A stretch of DNA of 64,000 nucleotides. Origin: Gerris lacustris (taxonomy: Eukaryota > Arthropoda > Insecta > Hemiptera > Gerridae). The notes under the pieces were generated by a model. That model was given only the letters and a program-made list of their open reading frames with translations. It did not search any database and had not been told where the DNA came from. Shown one piece after another: positions 1 to 12,513 of this stretch (position 1 is the first letter of the stretch; the number at the start of each line of letters is the position of its first letter). The translations under genes and the position numbers were made by a program. The stretch covers positions 10,852,271 to 10,916,270 of the forward strand of contig OX578280.1 in NCBI GenBank assembly GCA_951217055.1. Reading direction: 5' to 3'.

Positions 1-404
1 CTGATGTTCCTACTAACTTATTTGTCATCAAATGTTTGTATATCTTACTAAAAGATTTAATAATGAGTTCTTAATAGTTTTCTCTTTATAAAAGTGTAGT
101 TTCAACCCAAAAAATTTATTTTCTGCATATGTTAGTCGAATAGACGAAGGTTTAGTAATACCAGCCATCCAATTACCACTAGCATTCCAGGGTTAATTTT
201 TTGGTTAATTTAATTTTAATTTATTAGTTTATTATAAATTTTAATGAATTAGTATTTTTTTATACATTGGTTAAATTAGACCTGCATTAAAACCTTTACA
301 ATCGCGCATAAGGAGTAAAAGCTACAATTAAATTTAAATGAGATATCTATTACATACCCTAGAAAATCTCATTTATTTGGTTATGGTTGACTAATCAAAA
401 TATT
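1..404. other. No feature recognised
   Basis: AT-rich sequence without an ORF or recognised repeat. Confidence 0.5.
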
Positions 405-767
405 CAGCCAATTAGTGTGGCACATAGCTTCCTCGAATACTATTTCATATACTTTAATTATTTTATACTTTAACATCCCATTAAATTTATTTCATCCCCC
501 CCCTCGATTTTTTTTTAAATCTTTCATAATTGTTTTGATTTTTTACGTGAATTAAATTATTAATTTAGCAACATTTAAAGAGCGGCGACGGTTGATATTA
601 TTCTAGGGTTAATTGAGTGACAGACAGACTCGGAATCAAATGTTCTGTGATGTCTAAAACTTATTTCTGCCTTGGAATGTTTAAAATCGGACACATAAAT
701 TATTTTCGTTCATCAGAACATTCACATAGCTTTTGTTACCTTCGGTAAGCTCGGAAGCAAAAATAAA
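405..767 (+). repeat. Family A copy, degenerate
   Basis: It opens AATTAGTGTGGCACATAGCT and closes CTTCGGTAAGCTCGGAAGCA. The middle, including the block on CAGATGAGT and GTGGAAGAGAAACAAA seen in other copies, is deleted. Confidence 0.7.
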
Positions 768-1091
768 TTAAAAGAGACTTAATACGTCTGTATCTTAAAA
801 TATATATCGACGGTATCAGTCTATTCTCAGAGCCCAGAGCAATGAGACGTATTATATTTCACTCTAGACCTCTGATACAAATAGATCTTACTTAATTGTC
901 CATAATTCACTGATACTATCAGCAATTCAAAGAAAATAAAATCTCAACTCTTAATACTAATAGATTCTGAAATAGTGTATGAATTATCCATTTTTATTAT
1001 AACAGTGTTGCTAGCATGAAGAAGAAATGAAAATCAAATGAAAAATCATTATTTATGATTTTTTACAATTATAATCATTATTTATCATTAT

Positions 1092-1228
1092 AGGTTTGTT
1101 CCAACCACACCTCAAACTAGTTTCAAACTGTACGATGCATGTGTATTAGCAAAAAACGTTCAAATGGGGTCCGATGCGCATGCGTCGGACAGTTTCAAAC
1201 CAGTTTGAAGTGTGGTTGGAACAAACCT
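1092..1228. mobile_element. Short foldback MITE
   Basis: AGGTTTGTTCCAACCACACC and its complement form arms of about 40 bp, imperfect inside. The centre has a GATGCGCATGCGTC palindrome. The flanks are TAT-rich, so the duplication is unclear. The 61-codon frame across it is a shadow. Confidence 0.72.
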
Positions 1229-1373
1229 TATATATCATTTAAAGTGTCGTGTATTTTTGCGGTTGAAAAATCTGTGCTGCCTTGCGTCTGCTGCGTCTCA
1301 ATATGCGCTTGGGTTAATGGGTGACCAATTAAAGAGGTTTCCTAAAATCTGCTATTTATAAAATGTTCATTTT

Positions 1374-1956
1374 ACTACGTTTTTATTAGCTTGCTTTCTT
1401 GTTTGTTTGTTTGTTTGTCCGGTACACATCTGGCAATCGATTTCTAACTAACTTTCCCGAATAGCTAGACATTTGAAACTTTTAGCATAGCTCAAAACAC
1501 GATGACAATGTATTATTTTAATACTTTTAGCCATCTTTCAGCAGAATGTAATTGGTTTTCAGCAAATTTTGCTGTATGGAAAGTTAGTTCGGAGAAAATC
1601 CGCAAATTATTTTATTTGTTTTGCCATATCCCATATTTACAATGTTCATTTTGACGGGTTTCAAATTTGTGATTTTTATAAATAAGAGATAAACATTGAA
1701 TGACAGCAAAAGGAAATATATCGATTATATTATTTCAAATATATCGATGGCACGGTTTAGATTTGGTGTTGGGGAGATCCGTCCTACAAAGATTTGTCTT
1801 TTTATAGGTATAAGTTCAGCTCTCTAGATGGTTGTCATTAATGTGAAGTAAATAAATTCTGAACTTTTTTTTTTTCACTATCATTAATATTATATAACAA
1901 TAACAATTATATTATCAACATTTCATACGATTCAACAGAAAATTTAAAAACGTAGT
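1374..1956 (-). repeat. Family E copy, full length
   Basis: It has inverted ends ACTACGTTTTTAT and AAAAACGTAGT. Inside are a GTTTGTTTGTTTGTTTGTCC stretch, ATAGCTAGACATTTGAAAC and GAGATCCGTCCTACAAAG. Minus orientation relative to 36986. Confidence 0.78.
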
Positions 1957-2580
1957 ATATAAAAAGTTCTTTTTATCTTGAAATTATTTCATTCTCATTT
2001 ACAATAAGTATATCTCACAAAGTCTTTATTCGTAATAATTAGGAAATCCTGATAAATGTGCCGGTTTTTTCCAATGAACGAAAACGTGAAATTGTCATGT
2101 TCTAATTCTACTTCTTAATTATAATTGACTAAGTGTTTAATCTAACTTTGAAACCCAGATACAAACTAAAGTTAAACCAACTTTGTATATTCGTAAAATA
2201 TGTAGTTTGAAATATCTAGAGTGTTAGCTGATAAGACGAGAGTGCTTAATTCTGTTTACAATAGATAAACAGAGTTGCAGTAGTGTTATAGTGGCTATAA
2301 GGACACTGAACATACCCCCTGTCTTGAGTATTACCAAATGAGTACTCTAGTCACGTGCCTATATTAATGGCTCCCCATTGTCCAAGAGTCTTGGAGTGTT
2401 CCCTTCCATATTCCAAACCACACAAACCAACATCATGGGTCATAACCCGATCTCAAATTCAGTTGCTTCCCTAACATTACCCCACATTTCCTTTTACGAA
2501 ATTAGTTTGTAAATTTTTATTTTCACTAACATATTTTCTTATATTTTGTAACAAGGTTTCGAATTTATTAGGAAAGATAG

Positions 2581-2872
2581 TCTGCCAATTAGTATGGCAC
2601 ATAGCATATACTAATGATTTTATGCTTTTACAATTTATTACTGTCAAATTTATTTATTTCCCCCCGTTTTTTAAATCCGTCAAAATTGTTTTGATTTTTT
2701 ACATGAATTGAAGTATTAATTTAGAAAAAATTTAAACAGCTTGAAGTCTATCTGCGGACTACTTTCGACAAACCATCTAAATATCATAAAAATCAGATGA
2801 GTAAATTTGAAGATATAAGTATAAATAAAAGTATGTTTGTGCGTATGTGGAAGAGAAACAAATGAGCGCGTT
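2581..2872 (+). repeat. Family A copy, 3' truncated
   Basis: Starts CTGCCAATTAGTATGGCACA and reaches the GTGGAAGAGAAACAAATGAG block, then stops before the CTGATGTCTGAAAC block. A half copy of family C follows. Confidence 0.7.
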
Positions 2873-2929
2873 ATTCAAATATTACTCCAAATAAAAGTGG
2901 TCACTTATGAAGTAATAAACTAACATCAA

Positions 2930-3175
2930 CTTGATTTTCGGTCTACTTACTAACTACTAATTTTGTACTCAGGATCATGAAAATTTGTTTTCTAAAAAGG
3001 GGGGACATGGCCGTTCTCCACCGATTTGGTTTTTTTTCAAATACCTATTGCCAAGCTAAGTCCCGCAGACGGACTTAGTCCACATATTCTTAAAAATCAC
3101 TAGAAGATTAATTTATACACGAAATTCTAGCTTGATGTTAGTCAGACATTTTTTCGCACACTATCTCTTGAACTA
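2930..3175 (-). repeat. Family C half copy
   Basis: Minus-strand copy of one arm of family C. It carries CAGGATCATGAAAAT, GGGACATGGCCG and TCCCGCAGACG blocks and ends TATCTCTTGAAC before TA. Confidence 0.7.
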
Positions 3176-3269
3176 TCGTCTGTTCAATTTTTAAAATGTG
3201 TTTAAAAATAAATTGATTACATTAGATATAATTTTGATTGAAGCGAGCTTCTTACATTCAACGAAATAT

Positions 3270-3745
3270 GCATCTTGTCTGTCTGTCTGTCTGTCTGCAC
3301 GTTTACGTGTCCGACGATAACTTGAGTAAAAGTTGACCGATTTAGTTGAAATTTGGTATACATCTTCCTTTTACTAATACTCAGGCTAAGTTTGTTGGAC
3401 AGCGTGATCCGTCCAAGAGTTCGCGCGCAATGCTCGCGTAAACGTGAGCTTTAAATTTAAAATTGGAATTTCAGGACGGGTAAAAATTCTATTATCACCT
3501 ATTCGAACATTTTTTTCAAATAACATTTTTTAGTAAAACCAAGTACGACACCGCTATGAACTAATAAAGATCGCAAAACTATAAAGCGGTCCTAAACGTT
3601 TAAAATAGAGGAAACAACCTTTTTACCGATATCTTACGTTCTAACGTAACGATTTTAATAAAACTTCATGTACATCGTCTAAAGTACAATTGAAACAAGT
3701 ATGTAAAATTTCAACTTGATACAAACAGCAGTATTTGAGTGATGA
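3270..3745 (+). repeat. Family B copy
   Basis: It runs from a GTCTGTCTGTCTGTC stretch through GCTCGCGTAAACGTGAGC, AAAATTGGAATTTCAGGACG and ACCGATATCTTACGTT. Inverse copies are at 6758-7420 and 10386-11240. Confidence 0.7.
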
Positions 3746-4646
3746 AGTGATACATTTATAATAATAGTTTAAAAACTATTGCGGGTGCTTAAGATTCTTA
3801 TAGTCGTGTAGGTTTGTTTAGGAAGTAAAGCTTTGTGCCGAGTATCCCCACACTACCCTCTGCCACTTATCTTCAACTATGACATTCATCATGATAACAA
3901 ACTTCAATATTCAGTATTTTATTGCAATACGCACGCTTTAATGATAGAGCCACGTGATGCCTAGTATTTAAACCTGTCAGATCTATGATTCAATAGTGCT
4001 ACGGCTGTTAATGAAGATAGTTGATAATACTAATTTTGGTATTATTTGTTGGTCTACTCTCCGTGAGTTATTTTAAATAAGTGGGTGGTGAAATGACTGG
4101 GGTAGGCGAGTTGGAGTGAATCACTTCAGTGGTTGATACTCTATCACGTTAAGATTTATTAATGAAGGTCTCCAGGCCATTCGTTTTTCAGCCGAAAGAG
4201 AAAAAATAAGACTACTTATATAGAATTTATAGAGAATTGGAATACGGTTGAAAACAGATGCGACTAAATGCATAAGGGGATAAAGACAAAACCAAAAAAA
4301 AACAACGAACTAAAGGCATATTTAGACACAAGTAAACTAAAGAAAAGAAGTTGGAAATAAACCAAGGATTAGAAACTATTTATTAGATTGAACTAAATAT
4401 AAATTAAAATGGATAGCTGAGTAAATAGGCGAACAATCGATCGGAGTTTAAAAAAAATAGATTAATTGAAAATTAGTAACTTAACGCTTGGGCCAAAGAG
4501 ACTGGCAATGCTTTTAAATCTAGCAGACTTATATAGATTGGTCATTGGTCCGAGTTGCTGCGTTTTTACAGGTTTATTTTAAAAAGTGGTTGTTTTTCCT
4601 TCAGAGTATTTATACTCAATGAGAAGAAAGAAATTTATAAATAGTT
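3746..4646. other. No gene recognised
   Basis: AT-rich; no ORF over 60 codons and no inverted ends found. Confidence 0.5.
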
Positions 4647-5063
4647 TTATCTCCAGTAGGGACAAAAAGTTATGATTTTGAATTAGTTTAGAGGGACTAA
4701 AACAGGTCTTTTCATCCCTGAACTCAAAAAGTAGGGAAGAAACGTTAAGTAGGGCAAAAAAAGTAACGATTGCAACTTAATTATTTTATAAACAGTAGAA
4801 AATGAATGGCAAATGTAATGAAGTTGTTGAAATCAGGTTGGCGGCGCTGCGCTTTTTTTGACCATGTTTATCATAGATTCATTGTTTATAACCTGCATCT
4901 AAATAACCTTCTATTTGAGTTTAATACCAATTCTTATTTGTTTTTAATATTGAATCTCTTATATCTGCTATTAAAAGTTCTAACAATTATTGTTATTTAT
5001 TAAAATAATAAATAAAAACTGTGCAATGGATGACACTGTGTATTTTCTCCCTACTGGAGTAAT
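4647..5063. mobile_element. MITE with ATCTCCAGTAGGGA ends
   Basis: The ends TTATCTCCAGTAGGGAC and CTCCCTACTGGAG bracket about 415 bp. Related copies are at 5335-5795, 21846-22666, 38000-38430, 45457-45890 and 45978-46395. A 65-codon frame at 4806-5003 recurs at 46142-46330 with changes but no sign of selection. Confidence 0.75.
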
Positions 5064-5088
5064 ATATTGTATGTAGCTCGGGTGTAAT

Positions 5089-5936
5089 AGTTATTAATGC
5101 ACCTAGGGAATAATGTAAGATATTATTTCCCACGTGACAGAGTTGATTCCTGAGGCAAAGCCGAAGTAATCAAGGCAACTAAATCCCGAGGCGAAGCCGA
5201 GGGTATTAGGTATCTTAATTCCCGAGGCGAAGCCGAGGGATTAATGCTAATTAGCTCCCGAGGCTCAGCCGAGGGAGATAATTATAACAAGGGAATAATT
5301 AATGCATTATTCTCGAGGTACATACAAACTTTTATCTCCAGAAAAAGCGCTATAAAAGATTTATTCAACAAAGAAAACATTTGTATTTCTTTAATAAACG
5401 AATTTAATACACAAATTAAATAATATAAATTATTTAAATGGTTTAAAACAATTAATAATCACTTTTAAAGTAAAAGAACAAATAAAGTTCAACGAAAGCT
5501 AAGCAAAAGTAAACAAAACATCGTAGAATGACTCGCAATACAGCTGGGGAGTTTAAAAGCAGTGGTGCCAACCTGATTTCAACCAATTCACTACATTTGC
5601 TATTCATTCTCTACTATTTACAAAATAATTAGGTTGACGAACGTGGATTATAATCCCGTTTTTACATTATTTCCCTGTTTTCACATTATTTCCCTGTTTT
5701 TAAGAACGGGGATGAAAAGACCAACATTATTACCTATAAACTAGCCCTGAAAAGTTACTTTTCGTCCCTATTGGAGATAAAGTACCATTATTCCCCTTGC
5801 AATAATTATCTCCCTCGGCTTCGCCTCGGGATTTAGGGACCATGTTTCCTTTGGCTTCGCTTCAAGAACCAACTTTTTAGCTTAGGGAATAATGGCTTAC
5901 TTTATTCCCAAGGTGCATAAATAACTATTTCAATAA
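5089..5936. mobile_element. Composite foldback with outer TIR AGTTATTTATGCACC
   Basis: The outer ends AGTTATTAATGCACCTAGGG and the complement of AGTTATTTATGCACCTTGGG bracket an inner ATCTCCAG element. The left arm holds four CCCGAGGCGAAGCCGAGGG-type units spaced exactly 36 bp; the right arm has two diverged ones. It abuts the 4647 MITE. Confidence 0.78.
5149..5275 (+). repeat. 36-bp-period array of CCCGAGGCGAAGCCGAGGG
   Basis: Units begin at 5149, 5185, 5221 and 5257. The first is the most diverged. Spacers are 17-18 nt and AT-rich. The same units and spacers recur inverted at 38485-38620, so the array moves with its element. Confidence 0.9.
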
Positions 5937-6757
5937 GTGGCAAAGTAAACTACTATAAATTATGTACTCACCAAGTGAAGTATTGAAATCGCACACTGAT
6001 TTATTTATATCATTATATCTCCAGGGAGCTATCAAGCTTTTAAAGTTTAATTCTTTTCAAGATCATTGAACCTGAAAAATAATATTTTATATTTTGACCG
6101 AACTGTATGTTCGTGCTTTGAAATCATTTTGAATTTGATAAAGCTCATCTATTCGGTATATTACTAACGGTATAAACCCAATGGTATCGTGTTTTTGTTT
6201 GCCTGAGTTAACGACACATTCATAATTCATACAGAAATTAAAATAGTTGAATGGATAATGAACGTTGGTGTTTCTGTAACGCATGATTACTCTCTATTTA
6301 CCCGACAAAAGGCTTTGTTATTGAAGAATATCTAATGATTAAGGCTCAGAATCGTGTTTCGGTTCATCGATTCAAACTGATAAATATAATCACCATTGTT
6401 AGTTCGACCTCGAGGTCTACACCCTAATTAAACCCTTATTGGAATATATAGACTACTCAATTTAAAATGTAAATGTTGATGAACGAAATTAGCATTCTGT
6501 TGAATACTGTTTGCATAGTATTGTAAATGTGTATTTGTTGATCTTGACCCCCCCCCCCCCCCATTCATTTAAATTTATCGTAAATGTAAACTGGACCTCT
6601 CCCCAGATTGATCTTACTACAGTATATTGACATGTTCTTAATAAATACAAACATTTTAACATAATTCTATTGTAATTATGTTTGTGAATTAATAAGAAAA
6701 GAACCTTTAGATGATAGAAAAATTTAAGGGTACTTCTTTAGACTGTTACTCCGCTTA
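5937..6757. other. No gene recognised
   Basis: Contains a C homopolymer (about 6547-6562) and a 65-codon minus-strand frame without recognisable features. Confidence 0.5.
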
Positions 6758-7420
6758 TACAAAAAAATACGTTTGGTGTCGTGGGACACCCAGTAGGAAC
6801 GAAGTTCCTTACGCTTTTCATTAAATATAAATGATAAAATCGCTGTAATAACTACGTATACATGGTGGAGTTAGAAAAGAGACAGAATTAAAAGTAACTA
6901 ACTATTTGTACTAGCGGAGTTAAGGCAAAATTAAATGAAAATCTTTTTATTATCTTTGAAGCGAGCGTCTTTTAATAATTATTGTATTGTATATTGAGAA
7001 AAAAGTTAATGATAAATTTATAGTTAAAGCAGATGGTTGTAGAACGAAAAAGAACTGTCCTCCCAGGCCCCGTCGGCATATTACTCCAATTAAAATCATT
7101 TACTCACAAAAACTTCTTCTTGTATCAGGTTGAAATGTTATGCTTGTTTCAATTGTACTGTAGGTGATGTATACAATCATTTAAATCTTTACATTAGAAC
7201 GTAAGATATCGGTAAAAACGTTGTTTTCTTTATTTTAATCGGTTTGGTCCGCTTTAATAAATTTAGCGATCTTTATCACTTCATAGTAGTGTCGGTGTTC
7301 GTTTTACTAAAAAAAAAAAAATATTTAAAAAAGGTGTTTGTCTCATTAAATAGATGAAGTTAGAATTTTTCCCCGTCCAAAAATTCCAATTTTAAATTCG
7401 AAGCTTACGTTTACGGAAAT
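6758..7420 (-). repeat. Family B copy, minus strand
   Basis: Shares TACGTTTGGTGTCGTGGGAC, AACGTAAGATATCGGTAAAA and GAAGCTTACGTTTACG with the 10386 copy. It runs directly into a family A tail at 7421. Confidence 0.72.
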
Positions 7421-7537
7421 TTCCCTGATGTCTGAAACGAATTTCTGTCTTGGAATTTTTGAAATCGGAGACAAATATTTCCTTTTTCAAAACGATTACG
7501 TAGTTTCCTTAACCTTCGGTAAACTCGGAAACAAAAA
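7421..7537 (+). repeat. Family A tail
   Basis: Carries only the last blocks: CCCTGATGTCTGAAACGA, TTCTGTCTTGGAATTTTTG, ACCTTCGGTAAACTCGGAA. Confidence 0.65.
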
Positions 7538-7929
7538 TATTTTAAATTCTTTTTTTTTTTTTGTTGAGTATAATTTATAAAAATAAGTGTTTAATAAATT
7601 TCCTTCAAGAGAATTAAAAAAATTAGAATTATTTTACACTTTAAACAATGATATTTAAATTTTTTGTTTACTCTTGTTTTATCATTTTAATGAAGAGTAA
7701 AGTTTATAACTTGATAACTTTAAGTTTTAATCCTTTTACTATCTTGAATTAAATCTTTTCTCCATTAACCAACAGAAAGACCTTTTAAGTAAACCTCAAA
7801 TCAACGAAAATAATAAATTAACAGTAAATATAAAACTGTGCAATCTACTTCTCTGTTACGCAAGGCTTAGTTACAGTCGGCTTCTATCCAATTATTTTGT
7901 TGTTTAAATATTTTAATAACATAGTACAT

Positions 7930-8184
<255 letters not shown>

Positions 8185-8197
8185 AAATTAATAAATA

Positions 8198-9149
8198 CTC
8201 ATTAGTGAATTTAATCGAAGAAAACATCAACGACTAGGTTTGCTTCTATAGCATGTTCTTTATTCTGCTCCTATTTTCTTTTTTTATTATTATTATTTTT
8301 AATTGAAGAATAACAACAGAAAATACAAAACAATCTTGTGTTATTGTAGAGAACATAGACTTTCTTCAAATATCTACAATTCTTCTTATTTCTGAAAAGA
8401 AACAAAATTGAAGCTCTTCTCGAATAAGAAGTGAAATGAAAAAAAAAAAGAAAGAAAATCAGAGAAAACTTTTTCTCGTTCCATATTCTAAAGAAGTATT
8501 TTCTACTCAAGTAGGGCTTTATCTCTTCGCATTAGAGAGATCATAAAGAGGAGGAGAGGGGGGGGGGATAAACTGAAAGTAAAAAGGAACTGGGAACTGA
8601 AATTGGAATCAAAGAGAGTTAGAAGTTTGGAAGGAAAAAGAACTTAGTGAAGAACGAAAACTTGGCACTCAAAATTTTTTTTCTCCATTAAAAATCTGTC
8701 TTTAAAAAGAAAAAGAACTTTCTGAGCTTACTCTGAGCTTCTATTCACTAGTCATTGACAAACTTCTAAGTTTAGCTTATATATTTAACTAAGATTCGAT
8801 CAAGAAATATGTAATCAGAAGCACCAAGCAATATACAGGGCTGACGTATGTATACATTTAAGTCACTAATATATTATATGCGAAGTTCTTAATTTAAGTT
8901 TATATTCAATATCAGCAATGTGATATCGTGTTTTTGCACACTGCAATCAGGTACACAATTTAGTGTTAGTGAGAGACGCCAAGGGATGTGCCACGCAAGC
9001 GCGACATATAGGAACTGTTCGAACATAAGTCGTCAAAAAGATGTTGGCTCGGCATTTCGCCATATCCTGAATTGTTTTGTCGCGTCTGACTCATCAGGGG
9101 CCCGACGATGTCCACCCAACTCTGGACCTATACCAGATCAAGAAGATCA
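8198..9149. other. Low-complexity stretch, then a short direct repeat
   Basis: A/T- and G-run-rich to about 8700. The block TTTTTGCACACTGCAAT with GGTACACAATTT (8930-8963) recurs in direct orientation after the hAT insertion (9957-9985). Confidence 0.55.
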
Positions 9150-9169
9150 GATATAGGTAGGGTTACCAT

Positions 9170-9430
9170 ACGTCCGGATTTCGTCAGGGCAGTCCGGATT
9201 TGAAACATCTGTCCGGTTTAGCGTCCGGATTTGAGAAATGTCCGGTTTAGCGTCCGGATTTGAGAAATGTCCGGTTTAGCGTCCGGATTTGAGAAATGTC
9301 CGGTTTAGCGTCCGGATTTGAGAAATGTCCGGTTTAGCGTCCGGATTTGAGAAATGTCCGGATTTGAGAAATGTCCGGTTTAGCGTCCGGATTTGAGAAA
9401 TGTCCGGATTTGAGAAATGTCCGGATTTTA
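9170..9430 (+). repeat. Minisatellite of the hAT subterminal motif
   Basis: Units of about 29 bp contain GTCCGGATTTGAGAAAT followed by GTCCGGTTTAGC. There are at least five full units plus shorter variants that lack the GGTTTAGC half. A degenerate leading unit near 9172 joins the terminus. Confidence 0.9.
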
Positions 9431-9460
9431 CTAAGATGAAAGGAAAACGCAGCAATAGCG

Positions 9461-9688
9461 ATGACAGGGACAGGATCTATTTGGACGCCTGAAAGAGGAA
9501 GATTATCTCCGTCAGTTGTAAAAGATATTTTTAATATTAAAGCAAATTCTATTTTAACATGGTCAGAATTCCACAACAAAATAAAAAATGACAAGCCTTT
9601 TCTAAGTAAAATTAGTTCATCTAAAAAGTATGAAGCAAGAACTAATGAAGAACCCATCTCTGAATCCGTGGAACCCAAAAGAGACTAG
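9461..9688 (+). pseudogene. hAT transposase C-terminal remnant
   Basis: The 75-codon frame reads WTPERGRLSPSVVKDIF, then a stretch with SEFH, and finally KISSSKKYEAR. This fits the C-terminal end of hAT transposases, where a W-T-x-E-R-x-R-L-S motif is followed by a variable helix region and a K-K-I-x-S-x-x-K-Y end, in the dimerisation domain. Everything upstream (zinc finger and catalytic core) is missing and replaced by the GTCCGG repeats. The ATG is incidental, so no function is expected. The motif comparison comes from knowledge of the family. Confidence 0.7.
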
Positions 9689-10385
9689 CAAAAATTGAAA
9701 ACGATATTAATAAATAAATATTAACAAATATTATTTTAATAAATATATAACGTAATTATATATCTATTTGTAACTTATTTATTTTCCCAATTTCACAAAA
9801 GTATATATATCTATTTTTTTTTTAATTTTCCCTCAAGACTCCCCCCCCCCCCGGAGTTCCCTCTGTCCGGATTTGGCCTTCATAAATTATGGTAACTCTA
9901 GATATAGGGCTTATAAGCTTGGCTGGCAAAACACATCAGCTATGATGTGATACCGCATTTTTGCACACTGCAATAAGGTACACAATTTGTGTTAGAGACC
10001 AGAAATTAATATTGATAAGACTATTGCTGTAAAGTATAAGGTGGGATGAAATTGCCTTTTTAAATTTCTCAAAGTCATACGATACACATATAGTTTCATG
10101 TGGTAAAGTCAATATGCAAAGTAGATACAGGTATTGAGAACAGGTGTAAAAAATAAATTGGAAAAACCAAATAAACTTTACGATCTTCGAGCTTAAAATA
10201 TGTTTAAAGGAAAGATACAGGTGTAGCCAGCTGTAATAACTCTCAACACCAAGACAAGAGTAAATAAAATATAAGAGAGTTGCTTCACGGCAGAATCCAT
10301 ATCGTAAAATGAGGAAGGGTTATTGGGAATATAGTGAATCCATCTTTAATATCTAATGTTAATTTGAAATAATGATATAATAAAA

Positions 10386-11240
10386 TAAAAAAAATACGTG
10401 TGGTGTCGCTATACACCCGGTAGAAACGATTTTCTACCGCTTTTTATTAAATATGTATAAATTATAAAATTACCATGCTAAAAGTATATGATACTAACTA
10501 CTTATACATGGTGGAGTTACAAAAAGAGACAAAATAAAAAGTAACTATTTGTACTAACGGAGTTAAGGCAAAGTTAAAAGAAAAACTTTTTATTATCTTT
10601 GAAAAGAGCGTCTTACAATAAATGATTTATTAGTATAAATTGAGAAAAAAAAAGTTAATTTTGATTAGTTTATAGTTAAAGCAGATGATTGTAGAGAAGA
10701 AAAGAACTGTCCCATCAGACCCCGTCGGCGAATTACTCCAATTAAAATATTATAATATAAAATATAAATCACCAACATTAAAAAACTTCTGCTTGTATCA
10801 GGTTGAAATTTTACATGCTTGTTTCCATTGCACTTAAGGCGGTGTGTAAGAAGGTTTATTAAAATCGTTACGTTACAACGTAAGATATCGGTAAAAACGT
10901 TGTCTTCTTTGTTTTAAACGTTTAGGTCCGCTTTAATAAATTTAGCGATCTTTATCACTTCATAGCAGTGTCGCTGTTTGTTTTACTAAAAAAATGTATT
11001 TAAAAAAGTTGTTTGTCTCATTGAATAGATGAAGTTAGAATATTTTCCCGTCCTAAAATTCCAATTTTAAATTTGAAGCTTACGTTTACGCGAACGTTGC
11101 CCATGAACGCTTGGGCGGATAACGTTGTCCAACAAACTCAGCCTAGGTATTGGTAAAATGAACATGTGTACCAAATTTTAACTAACTCGGTGATCTTTTA
11201 CTCAAGTTATTGTCATCGGTAGATTTCGTGACGAATTTGT
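10386..11240 (-). repeat. Family B copy, most complete
   Basis: Contains TACGTGTGGTGTCGCTATAC, GACCCCGTCGGCGAATTACT, ACGTAAGATATCGGTAAAAA and GCTTACGTTTACGCGAACG in minus orientation. The end is followed by GTGACGGTTATTTTGTG units (11230-11290). Confidence 0.75.
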
Positions 11241-11756
11241 CGTGACGGTTATTTTGTGACGGTTATTTTGTGCCGGTGATTTTGGTCGTTATTTTCGGAT
11301 TTACTCCCGGGCTCCAGAACGTGCCATAAGGAACTTCGTTCCAATAAATATTCAAATTTTAATTTATAAGCTTGAATAATTCATTGCATTGTATATAGGC
11401 AATGACTACTATTATTACTTTTTCATGTAAAGAGAAAGTATTACGATGACGCAAAATCTACATAAATCTGGTTCTTTGCCCCGCCTATATTCAAAATATT
11501 TGTTTAAAAAAAAATATTACTTAAAAAAAGAAAAAGAAAATAGAAACTAAAGTATTATTTTACTCTTATCATTAGAATTTCATATTGGAATAAGAGTGAT
11601 TGATCTTTATTGAGTATTGAGCTCGAAGATAGTAAACACACTACCCGCTCGTCTGCACACGTACACCAGGTAATTGTTTAATTCAATTTGAACACCCCAC
11701 GTTGTGTTTTCGTTTCAAATCTTTTTATTAATGTAACTTTTTTCTTCCGCTCGAGG

Positions 11757-11783
11757 CTGATGATGGCCTTTTGAAGGCTGAAA
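11757..11783 (+). other. Hammerhead-like CTGATGA...GAAA module
   Basis: CTGATGA, then GGCC-TTTTGAA-GGC, then GAAAGC. It resembles the Penelope-associated motif, with one extra unpaired base before the stem compared with the strict hammerhead core. Confidence 0.35.
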
Positions 11784-12513
11784 GCTGCTTTCATATTAAA
11801 GTCATTTAAACTTATGTGGAGAGACAGTTTGTATTATTCCTTTAAAATTATAGGGTAGTGTGAGGAAACATTATTTATAAGATTTGCAAAATCTTATATG
11901 CACAATCAAGACCTTACAATCAAACAAACGTTGTTATATGAATTTATTTTTAAATTGAGGTTCTTCTATTTTATTATTTTTCTCTGGAGAAATATTGGGC
12001 TCAAAATTTATAAGATCTGAATTAAATTCAAAACAGTAAATATTCATCTATGTTAAATTCAAAATGTTGTAGTTATTTATAAGAAACAGAAGTTATAAAA
12101 AAAATTGTATTTAATTTCATTAAAAAAAAGGCAATTAAAATAAAAAAAAGACTTGTAAATGAACAAAAAAAATTAGGAAAGAATCAGAATCAAGAAATTG
12201 AGATATTAAAAAAGGCTAAAGGTAAATAAAAATTGAAGAAATTAATTTTAAAACCAAAATTGAATAATAAAAGAAATAGAAGTTTTACGAGGAAAAATAA
12301 AAAGAAACAATAAAATAAAAAATAAAAGTTTTTAACAAAAGATTTTTTGTTTGATAAGCTGTTGTATTGAATTAGTTTGGGTTTTTAACAGAATAAAAGA
12401 GTTGTGATGTAATTTTAATAATTGTTATTAAACATTTTTATATTTTAATAATACTATTTTTCATTACTAATTAAGTTACTTTTTGGTTGCTTCTGAAAGA
12501 AGTTGTATAATAA

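Larger units (their letters stand above)
9158..9900 (+). mobile_element. Internally deleted hAT element, 743 bp
   Basis: Termini are TAGGGTTACCATA on the left and the complement of TAGAGTTACCATA on the right. The perfect 8-bp duplication GATATAGG flanks it at 9150-9157 and 9901-9908. Inside are a minisatellite of the subterminal GTCCGGATTTG motif (9170-9430), the C-terminal end of a hAT transposase (9461-9688), an AT-rich 3' region, and a last GTCCGGATTTGG copy near the right end. It is non-autonomous, derived by loss of most of the gene. Confidence 0.9.

Noticed and set aside
4806..5003. 65-codon ORF recurring at 46142-46330
   Set aside because: Both lie inside the ATCTCCAGTAGGGA MITE. Similarity follows from shared repeat DNA, and the frame is I/L/Y-rich with no domain.
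5149..5275. CRISPR-like array (19-nt repeats, 36-bp period)
   Set aside because: The spacers are the same in another copy (38485-38620), the genome is eukaryotic, and the array is part of a transposon arm. There are no cas genes.
9334..9678. 114-codon minus-strand ORF
   Set aside because: Antisense of the hAT minisatellite and transposase remnant.
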